Source of the DNA: an uncultured Oscillibacter sp. | Lineage (GTDB): Bacteria; Bacillota; Clostridia; Oscillospirales; Oscillospiraceae | Length of the DNA stretch: 18,275 nt | Reading direction: 5' to 3' | Assembly: GCA_910584995.1 (NCBI GenBank) | Contig: CAJUDW010000006.1 | Coordinates: 81,320 to 99,594, forward strand | Shown: positions 12,118 to 18,275 of the stretch, one piece after another | Position numbering within the stretch: the first letter of the stretch is position 1 | Layout: every line of letters starts with the position of its first letter | Notes under the pieces: model-generated | What the model was told of the DNA's origin: nothing | The model's database searches: none | The model's input: only the letters and a program-made list of their open reading frames with translations | Translations under genes and position numbers: made by a program

Positions 12118-12831
12118 TCAGGGAACCGCGCCCTCTGTCAGCACATCCCAGAGGGCGGCACATTCCCCGGGATTATCCACGGTTTTCCTCCCCCAGAACC
12201 CCCGCCGGGCCAGATACAGCCCGGCGAGCCGCTCCTGGCTGTCCCCCTCTCCGGCATGGGGATCCTAATAGGTTCCCAAATCCAGCCCCGCCGCCCCGGG
12301 GCAGTCCCCCCAGCGGAGGCAGCACTCCTCTGCGGCGGCGTTTTCCCGCCCGGAGCCGTCCAGGGGCTGAAGGGCCCCGGTTCCGGCCTGGAACACCTCC
12401 GGATCCTCCAGCAGGAAGAAGTAGCTGCCGCAGTCCTCCAAATCCGCCGTCAGCTTCATGCTGACGGCGTAAGCATAGACCTGCCTGTCCTCACCGGCCC
12501 CGCCGGTGGTGTACTGGTTCAGCCGGACGGTAACCTCCCCGTCGCCGTTGCAGTCCTCCCCCAGGGCGGCCAAGGCGTTTTCCAGGGCCTCCGCTGTATC
12601 CGCAGGCAGGAATTCCGTGCCCATATAGGCAATCTGATAGTCCGGCTCCACCTGCCCGATGCCCAGGTAATGCCAGACAAGATATGCCAGAATCACCAGC
12701 AGAATCCCCCCGGCAATCACGTGCCAGATATGGTAATCCCACCAGTTAGCAAATTTCTCCTTCCCAGTCAGTTCCCTGGGGACCTCCGGCTGCACGTCCC
12801 TGTGCAGCCACTCCAAATACCTGCTGGCCAT
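12118..12831 (-). pseudogene. Membrane-anchored protein gene with in-frame amber stop
   Basis: ATG 12831 opens a 188-residue frame ending at TAG (12265-12267). The same frame then runs open for 48 more codons to TGA at 12118-12120, with codon use and composition like the first part ('LAGLYLARRGFWGRK', '...LWDVLTEGAVP'). An uncharged-tailed cytosolic N-terminus (MASRYLEWLHRDVQPEVPRE) is followed by one membrane helix (about 38-58, 'VIAGGILLVILAYLVWHYLG') and an extracellular acidic domain. I recognise no named family. Start: a GGAAGGGAG site about 9 nt upstream and an extended -10 promoter at 12872. Either a recent nonsense mutation, a shortened but functional protein, or stop readthrough. Confidence 0.65.
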
Positions 12832-12871
12832 ACGCTGCCGCTCCCTTCCTTTACGGTTCCTGTATGGACGC

Positions 12872-12880
12872 ATTATACCA
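12872..12880 (-). promoter_or_regulatory. Extended -10 promoter of the amber-containing gene
   Basis: On the minus strand, TGGTATAAT (TATAAT at 12872-12877) with no good -35 box. The predicted start near 12865 excludes in-frame ATGs further upstream. Confidence 0.6.
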
Positions 12881-12903
12881 CAAAATCCTCCGCGCATCTC
12901 CCC

Positions 12904-13109
12904 CTTTTTACCGGTTCCCGTTAAAATGATTTCCCAATGTGTGTATCTTACTTCCGAACCGAAAGGCCGGAAGCAAGATCTGAGGCAGGCGGCCTGCGCC
13001 GCCTGTCTTTTTTCTGCGGTTCTTGGGGTGGGAAGAAAATTCCGGCGCCTTTGTCCATATGCGAGGAATACCCGTCGTTCCGGAGCGGACAATTTGTAGA
13101 AAACGGCAG
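12904..13109. other. Intergenic region with orphan terminator
   Basis: No gene is seen. CTTCCG/CGGAAG (about 12950-12973) forms a hairpin just before the strong plus-strand terminator at 12986-13012. The two together could be the 3' end of a small plus-strand RNA, but I find no convincing promoter upstream. The remainder leads into the riboswitch promoter. Confidence 0.4.
12986..13012 (+). terminator. Strong plus-strand terminator
   Basis: An 8-bp stem CAGGCGGC-ctgc-GCCGCCTG (12986-13005) is followed by TCTTTTTT. No plus-strand gene directly precedes it. Confidence 0.85.
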
Positions 13110-13138
13110 TTGACTTTCCAAACCCGCCGTGATAGGGT
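13110..13138 (+). promoter_or_regulatory. Promoter of glycine riboswitch transcript
   Basis: TTGACT (13110-13115), a 17-nt spacer and TAGGGT (13133-13138). Start expected near 13145. Confidence 0.65.
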
Positions 13139-13149
13139 AATAATACAAT

Positions 13150-13365
13150 CAAAGATTGGCAGGAGAAGTCCTTAGGAAAACGGCGAAAGCCTGCCGAAGG
13201 CGTAAAACGCTCAGGCGTCCGGGGTTCCGGGCAGAGACTAAGGACGGATGCGGCTCTGGAGAAGCCCGGCAGCGGGTACCGAAGGTGCAAGGCGGCCTTC
13301 CCCGGCAGCGGGGTATCCGGGCTGCTGAATCTCTCAGGTAAAAAGACAGAGAGGATCATTCCGCC
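13150..13365 (+). promoter_or_regulatory. Tandem glycine riboswitch
   Basis: Two glycine (gcvT) aptamers in series. Aptamer 1 (about 13150-13250) has GGCAGGAGAAGTCC, GCCGAAGGCGTAAAACGC and CTCAGGC. Aptamer 2 (about 13253-13355) has CTGGAGAAGCCC, TACCGAAGGTGCAAGG, ATCTCTCAGGTAAAAAGACA and GAGAGG. These are the conserved cores of the class; the tandem arrangement is its usual form. A terminator follows at 13402-13429 before the symporter gene. In the family glycine binding generally turns expression on, so glycine should raise transporter synthesis. The exact antiterminator pairing was not worked out. Confidence 0.92.
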
Positions 13366-13401
13366 GGCGGGGTGTGACGCCGGTGGACGTTCCCTTTTTT
13401 C

Positions 13402-13429
13402 CGGGACCGCAGACTGCGGGTCCCGTTTT
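13402..13429 (+). terminator. Riboswitch-controlled terminator
   Basis: A stem CGGGACCGCAG with CTGCGGGTCCCG (one bulge) is followed by TTTT, between the second aptamer and the symporter start. It is the expression platform expected for transcriptional control. Confidence 0.8.
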
Positions 13430-13494
13430 CTGCTTTTCCGGGCCGGAAACAGCGGGTCCAATTTCACGTGCCCAAGGGCACACGGAGGGAGTAT

Positions 13495-14907
13495 ATGGAG
13501 TTTTTAAACACGATTCTGGATTTCCTGAAAGGTCCCCTGAATGACTTTGCCTGGATGTATACCTTCCTGCCCTGCGCGATTTTAGGCGGGCTGTTCCTGA
13601 CCATCCGCAACGGCGGCGTACAGTTCCTCCACTTCGGCCACGCCATGAAGAACACGGTGGGTAAGATGTTCCAAAAGCAGGAGGCCGGCGAGGGTGCCGT
13701 CACCCCCATGCAGGCGGTGACCACGGCCCTGTCCGCCACGGTGGGCACCGGCAACATCGTGGGCACCTCCCAGGCCATCGCCCTGGGCGGCTACGGCGCG
13801 GTGTTCTGGCTGTGGCTGGCGGCCCTGGTGGGCATGGTGACAAAATATTCCGAGATCGTCCTTGCCATCAAGTTCCGTGAGCGGGACGCCAAGGGCGACT
13901 GGGTGGGCGGCCCAATGTATTACATCTCCAAGGGCCTGGGCAAGAAGTGGAAATGGCTGGCTGTGCTGTTCGCCGCGTTCGCCTCCCTGGCCTGCTTCGG
14001 CATCGGCAACATGTCCCAGGTAAACAGCATCACCGGCTCTGTAATCAACGCCGTAGAGGCCTTCACCACTATCTCAACCGGCACGGAAATGCTTCTCAAG
14101 TGGATTCTGGGCCTGGGCCTGGCTGCTTTGGTGGCGATCATCCTCCTGGGCGGCATCAAGCGCATCGGCGCGGTCACGGAGAAGCTGATCCCCTTCATGA
14201 GCATTTTCTACATCCTCTTCACCCTGGTTGTCATCGGTACCCATCTGGGCGGCCTAGGCGAGGCCTTCATGAAGATCTTCTCCACCGCCTTCACGCCGGA
14301 GGCCCTCTTCGGCGCATCCACCGGCATTGTACTGAAACAGACCATCATCTGGGGCCTGCGCCGCAGCGCCTTCTCCAATGAGGCGGGCTTGGGCTCTGCG
14401 GCCATTGCCCACGCGGCGGCGGAAACCAAAGGCCCCGTGAACCAGGGCCTGTACGGTATCTTCGAGGTATTCATCGACACCATCGTCATCTGCTCCCTGA
14501 CGGCCTTGGCCATCATCTCCAGCGGTGTGCCCATCGAGTTTGGCGTCAAGCCCGGCAGCGAACTGATCACCGCCGCCCTGGCAACGGTATTCGGTGCCAA
14601 ATTTGCGGCGCTGTTTGTGGCCTTTGCCCTGATGCTCTTCGCCTTCTCCACGGTGCTGGGCTGGTCCCTGTACGGCACCCGCTGCGTCCAGTATCTCTTC
14701 GGCCACAAGGGCATCCATGTGTTCCAGGTGGTGTTCATCGTCGTGGTGGTAGTCGGCTGCGTGTCCCCTCTGGAGTTTGTGTGGGATGTAGCGGACACCT
14801 TCAACGGCCTGATGGCCATTCCCAACTTTGTGGGCCTCTTCGCCCTGTCCGGCGTGGTAGCGGCGGAGACCCGGAAATATTTCGGCGACAGAAGCAATCT
14901 GTACTAA
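13495..14907 (+). CDS. Sodium:alanine/glycine symporter (AGCS family)
   Basis: A 470-residue AGCS-family transporter. Family marks include 'GAVTPMQAVTTALSATVGTG' near residues 67-86 and NIVGTSQAIALGG directly after. 'GGPMYYISKGLGKKW', 'SQVNSITGSV', 'RRSAFSNEAGLGSAAIAHAA' and 'TVLGWSLYGTRC' follow. About ten hydrophobic helices span the protein and no signal peptide is cleaved. It takes up alanine or glycine with sodium. The tandem glycine riboswitch upstream argues that glycine is a physiological substrate. ATG 13495 is chosen over an upstream GTG at 13468 because GGAGG lies 6 nt before it. Monocistronic; a strong hairpin follows. Confidence 0.93.
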   Translation: MEFLNTILDFLKGPLNDFAWMYTFLPCAILGGLFLTIRNGGVQFLHFGHAMKNTVGKMFQKQEAGEGAVTPMQAVTTALSATVGTGNIVGTSQAIALGGYGAVFWLWLAALVGMVTKYSEIVLAIKFRERDAKGDWVGGPMYYISKGLGKKWKWLAVLFAAFASLACFGIGNMSQVNSITGSVINAVEAFTTISTGTEMLLKWILGLGLAALVAIILLGGIKRIGAVTEKLIPFMSIFYILFTLVVIGTHLGGLGEAFMKIFSTAFTPEALFGASTGIVLKQTIIWGLRRSAFSNEAGLGSAAIAHAAAETKGPVNQGLYGIFEVFIDTIVICSLTALAIISSGVPIEFGVKPGSELITAALATVFGAKFAALFVAFALMLFAFSTVLGWSLYGTRCVQYLFGHKGIHVFQVVFIVVVVVGCVSPLEFVWDVADTFNGLMAIPNFVGLFALSGVVAAETRKYFGDRSNLY

Positions 14908-14933
14908 CGGCAGCCAAAACATTGCGATACGGC

Positions 14934-14971
14934 AAGCCCCTCAGGCGGGAAAACCCGCCTGAGGGGCTTTG
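14934..14971 (+). terminator. Terminator after the symporter gene
   Basis: A perfect 16-bp stem, AAGCCCCTCAGGCGGG with CCCGCCTGAGGGGCTT around AAAA, then TTTGT. It probably works in both directions. Confidence 0.9.
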
Positions 14972-15118
14972 TCTCCCGTTAAGATGCGCCGCCTCCCGCT
15001 CTTTCGGCAGGCGACGCGTCCCGCCCGCCTGTCAAAGGCCGGCAGTCCCGCGCCTGCTTCCTGTAAAGTGTTTTTCCCGCATACCGGCCGGGGTGAAACC
15101 ATCCCCGCCGTCCGCCCC
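14972..15118. other. Short intergenic region
   Basis: No gene, promoter or RNA is evident in these roughly 150 bases between the symporter terminator and the DUF3298-like gene. A GGGGATGG...CCCC hairpin at about 15095-15112 could lie at the 3' end of the minus-strand gene. Confidence 0.4.
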
Positions 15119-15820
15119 TCAGGAGGGGAGCAAATCCGTTTTCCCGTCCGGAAAATCCCCCGCCCCGTAGGGCAGGAGAAAGGTGGGAATCCCCTCCGCC
15201 CGGGGGGCAATGGCGTACATGGGGAAGAAGAAGGCCAGCCCCTCCGCTGTCAGATAGAAATTCTGGGAGTTGAAATGGCGGCGGAGGGCTTTTTTCCAGC
15301 CCTCGTTGTACCGGGAAACCCCGGCCTTCTCCTGCCGCTGGATCTCCTCCGCCGCCAGGGCCAGCAACTGTTTTTTCCAAGGGGATTTGGGCGGGAAAAA
15401 CCGGGACAGGGCCACCGGATATCCTCCCGCCAGATCCCAGGTGTCGCCCCGGCGGGTCAGGAAGGTCCTGCCGGGGCCCAAAGACTCCCGGGACTGGGTG
15501 TAGAGGCTCCAGAGGCCGCCCTCGTTATAGGTAACCCGGTAAGACAGTTCTGCCCGGAAGCTGGGCAAAGGCCCGCTGGCGGCCAGGGCGGCCCTGTATT
15601 CCGCCTCCGCCTGGGGGAAGAGCCAGTGTTCGCAGTAGCTGAGATAGGCGCGGCATTGCAGCCTGTAATAGCGCAGAATCCGGCGGGAAACCCTGTCTTT
15701 GGCGGGTTCCGGCCGAGGCAGGGACACAGAGGCCGCCAGCACGGGAATCCCCTCCACCATCCACTCCCGTTCCGCCGCGAAATCCTCTGTCCGCAGTTCC
15801 GTCCGCTTCGTCTGCTCCAT
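15119..15820 (-). CDS. DUF3298-like protein
   Basis: A 233-residue protein with no signal peptide or membrane helix. Its C-terminal half, 'RYNEGWKKALRRHFNSQNFY' then 'LTAEGLAFFFPMYAIAP' and 'AEGIPTFLLPY', matches the DUF3298 pattern (the C-terminal domain of RsiV-like proteins). The N-terminal half ('ILRYYRLQCRAYLSYCEHW', 'YRVTYNEGGLWSLYTQSRE') corresponds to the DUF4163-like part. In RsiV this domain binds lysozyme outside the membrane, but here the anchor and sigma-binding segment are missing, so no such function is claimed. GAGAGGAG precedes ATG by 8 nt. Monocistronic and opposite to its neighbours. Confidence 0.65.
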   Translation of the reverse strand: MEQTKRTELRTEDFAAEREWMVEGIPVLAASVSLPRPEPAKDRVSRRILRYYRLQCRAYLSYCEHWLFPQAEAEYRAALAASGPLPSFRAELSYRVTYNEGGLWSLYTQSRESLGPGRTFLTRRGDTWDLAGGYPVALSRFFPPKSPWKKQLLALAAEEIQRQEKAGVSRYNEGWKKALRRHFNSQNFYLTAEGLAFFFPMYAIAPRAEGIPTFLLPYGAGDFPDGKTDLLPS

Positions 15821-15904
15821 GCCCGCCGCTCCTCTCCAATTCCTTTATGCCAGCCTATGAAAGGGGACGTGGAGTGGTTCCGAAAGAAAATTTTGCCGCA
15901 GCCC

Positions 15905-15933
15905 TTTACTTTCGCGCACTACAATGCTAAAAT
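15905..15933 (+). promoter_or_regulatory. Promoter of yerC-like operon
   Basis: TTTACT (15905-15910), a 17-nt spacer and TAAAAT (15928-15933). A GGCCTG/CAGGCT hairpin lies in the leader (about 15942-15963). Confidence 0.65.
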
Positions 15934-15984
15934 AGTAAAAAGGCCTGTGGGAAAGCAGGCTCCGCGCTTTCAGAAAGGGGCTTT

Positions 15985-16284
15985 ATGATGGTCAACATTG
16001 CGAAAAAGGAAAAGAGCGGCTTGCTTTATCAGGCCATTTTGCAGTTGAAAACCGAGGAAGAGTGTTATGCTTTTTTTCAGGACCTGTGTACCGTCACGGA
16101 ACTGCGGTCCATGGAGCAGCGGTTTGAGGTGGCCTCTTTGCTGGACGACGGCATGATTTATAACGACATCCTGGAGCGCACAGGGGCCTCCAGCGCCACT
16201 ATCAGCCGGGTAAACCGCTCCCTCAGCTATGGCTGCGGCGGCTACAACACGGTATTTGGCCGCATGAAGGAGAAAGGCCGGTGA
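15985..16284 (+). CDS. yerC: YerC/YecD family TrpR-related protein
   Basis: A 99-residue member of the YerC/YecD group, which share the TrpR-type helical fold. 'FFQDLCTVTELRSMEQRFEV' and 'DILERTGASSATISRVNRSL' (helix-turn-helix, about 60-80) are characteristic, as is the C-terminal 'YGCGGYNTVF'. The length is typical. Its target and ligand are not defined for the family; tryptophan-binding residues of TrpR are not assured. AGAAAGGGG lies before tandem ATGs at 15985 and 15988, so the exact start is uncertain by one codon. It overlaps the next gene by 4 nt (GTGA), implying cotranslation. Confidence 0.9.
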   Translation: MMVNIAKKEKSGLLYQAILQLKTEEECYAFFQDLCTVTELRSMEQRFEVASLLDDGMIYNDILERTGASSATISRVNRSLSYGCGGYNTVFGRMKEKGR

Positions 16285-17030
16285 AAGACTACGCCGCCCT
16301 GGCCGCCGGATACGACGGCCTCATGGCCGACGGGGCCTACGAAAAGCGGGCGGCCTTTTTGGAGAAGCTTTTCCAAAAGAGCACCATCCCGGTCCATACG
16401 GTGCTGGATTTGGCCTGCGGCACCGGCACCATCGCCTGCCTGCTGTCCCGCCGGGGATATCAGGTAATAGCTGTGGACGGTTCAGAGGAAATGCTGGCGC
16501 AGGCGTCGGCCAAGGCTATGGCGCTGGATGCGCCGCCGCTGTTCCTCCATCAGGCCATGCCCCGCCTGCATCTGATTGAGCCGGTGGACGCCGCCGTCTC
16601 CACGCTGGACTCTCTTAACTACCTGACGCGGGAGCGGGACATCCGGGAGACCTTCCGCCGGGTATACCGCTGCCTGAAACCGGGAGGGCAGTTCATTTTT
16701 GACGTAAACACCCCCTATAAGCTGCGCCGTATGGACGGCCAGCTGTATATGGATGAAACAGCGGAGAGTTTCTGTGTCTGGCGGACGTTCTTCTCGGAAA
16801 AGACCCAGGTCTGCCTCTATCAGGTGGATCTCTTCCTCCTGCGCCCGGACGGCGCATGGGACAGGGATTTTGAGGAGCACCGGGAGCGGGCCTGGACAGA
16901 AGGAGAACTCCGCGCTTTTCTGGAGGAAGCAGGCTTTGCCCGGATCACCGTCACCGGGGATCTGACCATGAAAAAGCCGAAGGAAGATGCGGACCGGTGG
17001 ATCATCCGGTGCGAAAAATCTAGAAAATAG
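16281..17030 (+). CDS. Class I SAM-dependent methyltransferase
   Basis: A 249-residue Rossmann methyltransferase. Motif I is VLDLACGTGT (residues 41-50). The acidic residue for the ribose is Asp66 in 'VIAVDGSEEML'. Later 'VDAAVSTLDSLNYL' (motif II region) and 'CLKPGGQFIFDVNTPYKL' (motif III region) follow, with a C-terminal lid ('FLEEAGFARITVTGD'). It starts at GTG 16281, overlapping the preceding stop, with AAGGAGAAAGG upstream. The substrate cannot be assigned; the family includes small-molecule enzymes and ones found beside rRNA or tRNA genes. It is the middle gene of a yerC-methyltransferase-hslO run. Confidence 0.88.
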   Translation: MKDYAALAAGYDGLMADGAYEKRAAFLEKLFQKSTIPVHTVLDLACGTGTIACLLSRRGYQVIAVDGSEEMLAQASAKAMALDAPPLFLHQAMPRLHLIEPVDAAVSTLDSLNYLTRERDIRETFRRVYRCLKPGGQFIFDVNTPYKLRRMDGQLYMDETAESFCVWRTFFSEKTQVCLYQVDLFLLRPDGAWDRDFEEHRERAWTEGELRAFLEEAGFARITVTGDLTMKKPKEDADRWIIRCEKSRK

Positions 17031-17044
17031 AGGGAACAATCTGT

Positions 17045-17935
17045 ATGAGCGATCGAATCGTGCGCGCTATCACAAAAGACGGCATGGTAAAAGCCGCCGC
17101 AGTCTCCACCCGTGCCCTGACGGAACGGGCCCGCCAAATCCACAAGACGCTCCCTGTGGCCACAGCGGCCCTGGGCCGGTCTCTTGCGGCGGTTTCCATG
17201 ATGGGAAACGCCCTGAAGGAGGATGGGGCCAGCGTCACCCTGCGGATCCAGGGCGGCGGCCCCCTGGGGAACGTTCTGGCGGTATCGGATAGTCAAGGGA
17301 ACGTCCGGGGCACAGTGGGAAACCCGGCCCTGGATCTGCCGCTCCGTCCGGACGGCAAGCTGGACGTAGGCGGGGCTGTGGGCTGTAACGGCACCTTGAC
17401 CGTCATCCGGGATCTGCATATGAAGGAGCCGTATATCGGCAGCGTAGCCCTGCTTGGGGGCGAGATCGCAGAGGATCTGGCGGCATATTTTGTAGAGTCG
17501 GAGCAGATTCCCACCGCCTGCGGGCTGGGTGTGCTGGTAGATCGTGATCAGAGCGTACTGGCGGCGGGAGGATATCTGATCCAGCTGCTGCCCGGCGCCA
17601 AGGAGGACACCATCGCCCGGGTAGAGGGCGGCGTTCTGGCGGCAGGGCCTGTGACGGGCCTTTTGGCGGAGGACGCAGATCCCGCCTCTTTGCTGCGGCG
17701 GGTGCTGTCGGATTTCCAGCTGGAGATTTTGGAGGAAAGCCCCATAGCGTACCGTTGCGACTGCAGCCGGGAGCGGATGGAGCGCGCCCTGATCAGCCTT
17801 GGCCCGGAGGAGTTGCAAACCATGCTGGATGAACAGGGCCAGGCGGAGTTGACATGCCGGTTTTGTGACAACATTCAGGTGTTCACCCGTAGGGATCTGG
17901 AGGCGCTTTTAAAGGGGATGCAGAAAAAACGGTAA
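17045..17935 (+). CDS. hslO: Hsp33 redox-regulated chaperone
   Basis: A 296-residue Hsp33. The N-terminal folding domain (about 1-225) includes 'TLRIQGGGPLGNVLAVSD' and 'GYLIQLLPGA'. The C-terminal redox switch has the four zinc ligands as CDC (Cys238, Cys240) and CRFC (Cys271, Cys274). Oxidation with heat or bleach releases zinc and unfolds the linker, switching on holdase activity that prevents protein aggregation in the cytoplasm. Full-length, with all key residues. It starts 14 nt after the methyltransferase stop, with a modest GAGGGAAC site, so probably the last gene of this operon. Confidence 0.95.
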   Translation: MSDRIVRAITKDGMVKAAAVSTRALTERARQIHKTLPVATAALGRSLAAVSMMGNALKEDGASVTLRIQGGGPLGNVLAVSDSQGNVRGTVGNPALDLPLRPDGKLDVGGAVGCNGTLTVIRDLHMKEPYIGSVALLGGEIAEDLAAYFVESEQIPTACGLGVLVDRDQSVLAAGGYLIQLLPGAKEDTIARVEGGVLAAGPVTGLLAEDADPASLLRRVLSDFQLEILEESPIAYRCDCSRERMERALISLGPEELQTMLDEQGQAELTCRFCDNIQVFTRRDLEALLKGMQKKR

Positions 17936-17951
17936 AATTTTCGAAAAAGGG

Positions 17952-17980
17952 TTGACAAAGGCGGTAGTTTTGCATATAAT
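17952..17980 (+). promoter_or_regulatory. tRNA cluster promoter
   Basis: TTGACA (17952-17957), a 17-nt spacer and TATAAT (17975-17980), both perfect, as expected of a stable-RNA promoter. It starts about 25 nt before tRNA-Val. Confidence 0.9.
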
Positions 17981-18011
17981 AGCTTTTGCCGTCTGGCAAG
18001 AATGGCAGCTT

Positions 18012-18088
18012 GGGAGCATAGCTCAGCTGGTTAGAGCATCTGCCTTACAAGCAGGGGGTCACTGGTTCGAGTCCAGTTGTTCCCACCA
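18012..18088 (+). tRNA. tRNA-Val (anticodon UAC)
   Basis: A full 77-nt cloverleaf: GGGAGCA acceptor with TGTTCCC (one G-U), D-loop AGCTCAGCTGGTTAGAGC, anticodon loop CTTACAA, T-arm GGTTCGAGTCC. The 3' CCA is encoded. Confidence 0.96.
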
Positions 18089-18096
18089 TATGATAT

Positions 18097-18173
18097 GGCC
18101 CGGTAGTTCAGTTGGTTAGAACGCTAGCCTGTCACGCTAGAGGTCGACGGTTCGAGCCCGTTCCGGGTCGCCA
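18097..18173 (+). tRNA. tRNA-Asp (anticodon GUC)
   Basis: A full 77-nt cloverleaf, 8 nt after tRNA-Val. Acceptor GGCCCGG with CCGGGTC (one G-U), anticodon loop CTGTCAC, T-arm GGTTCGAGCCC, encoded CCA. Confidence 0.96.
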
Positions 18174-18177
18174 AAAT

Positions 18178-18199
18178 CCCACGGGAGCAATCCCGTGGG
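18178..18199. terminator. Hairpin between tRNA-Asp and tRNA-Phe
   Basis: CCCACGGG-agcaat-CCCGTGGG. Downstream on the plus strand only CCCTTT follows, so it is a weak terminator or processing hairpin. On the minus strand ATTTT follows. Confidence 0.55.
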
Positions 18200-18221
18200 G
18201 CCCTTTGGGAAAATTGAATAT

Positions 18222-18275
18222 GCCCAGATAGCTCAGTTGGTAGAGCAGTGGACTGAAAATCCACGTGTCGCTGGT
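18222..18275 (+). tRNA. tRNA-Phe (anticodon GAA), cut by window end
   Basis: The 5' part of a tRNA: acceptor GCCCAGA, D-loop AGCTCAGTTGGTAGAGC, anticodon loop CTGAAAA. The T-arm begins at the window edge; the rest lies outside. Confidence 0.93.

Noticed and set aside
12265..13467. 400-codon minus-strand ORF across the riboswitch
   Set aside because: The upstream part crosses the glycine riboswitch, its promoter and terminator; the real start is ATG 12831, downstream of the promoter at 12872.
14969..15988. 339-codon plus-strand ORF
   Set aside because: Antisense to the DUF3298-like gene; arises from high GC.

Overview
The window looks like chromosome from a GC-rich, spore-forming member of the Clostridia, probably an Oscillospiraceae/Flavonifractor-like gut bacterium. 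This rests on the GC-rich codon use, a SleL-type cortex hydrolase, a YerC/YecD TrpR-family protein, Hsp33, a tandem glycine riboswitch and Firmicutes-style ribosome binding sites. The genus is inference. The left half (about 1-9735) is prophage-derived and the right half (about 9848-18275) is ordinary host chromosome.

Mobile half. Positions 1-767 hold two tandem copies of a roughly 400-bp cassette that I read as a type I toxin-antitoxin locus. Each has a 28-31 residue hydrophobic peptide on the minus strand, with its own TTGACA/TATGAT promoter. Each also has a convergent plus-strand RNA from a TTGACA/TATAAT promoter, ending in a hairpin terminator that overlaps the peptide stop codon. To the right, all on the minus strand, lie contractile-tail genes (tail tube, tail sheath, tail terminator), a short broken-looking ORF, a DnaB-like helicase, a replication initiator with a candidate origin inside it, two small early ORFs and a Cro-like HTH gene. 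A divergent operator region separates these from a plus-strand LexA/CI-type repressor and a large serine recombinase. Immediately beyond the recombinase lies a terminase large-subunit gene cut off right after its conserved W-F-S-C-N-P segment, then the terminase small subunit. No portal, protease or capsid gene lies between terminase and tail genes. The recombinase/repressor/replication block therefore sits either in the terminase gene of another prophage, or where the head module of a single contractile phage should be.

Host half. A ZIP-family metal transporter (minus) is followed by a LysM/GH18 spore-cortex lytic enzyme (plus). That gene converges with a minus-strand membrane-anchored protein whose frame carries an internal amber stop. 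A tandem glycine riboswitch with an intrinsic terminator then controls an AGCS sodium:alanine/glycine symporter. Next come a DUF3298-like protein (minus), a yerC-like/methyltransferase/hslO run on the plus strand, and a tRNA cluster (Val, Asp, partial Phe) behind a consensus promoter.

How it fits together. The repressor and HTH protein probably run a lysogeny switch through TCAAG/CTTGA half-sites between their divergent promoters. The initiator and helicase would replicate the element, and the serine recombinase would integrate or excise it at the terminase junction. The tandem toxin-antitoxin cassettes would stabilise the element or act in phage defence. The most novel items are these cassettes, a third similarly built antisense RNA candidate at 5576-5656, the terminase interruption with a missing head module, and the in-frame amber gene.
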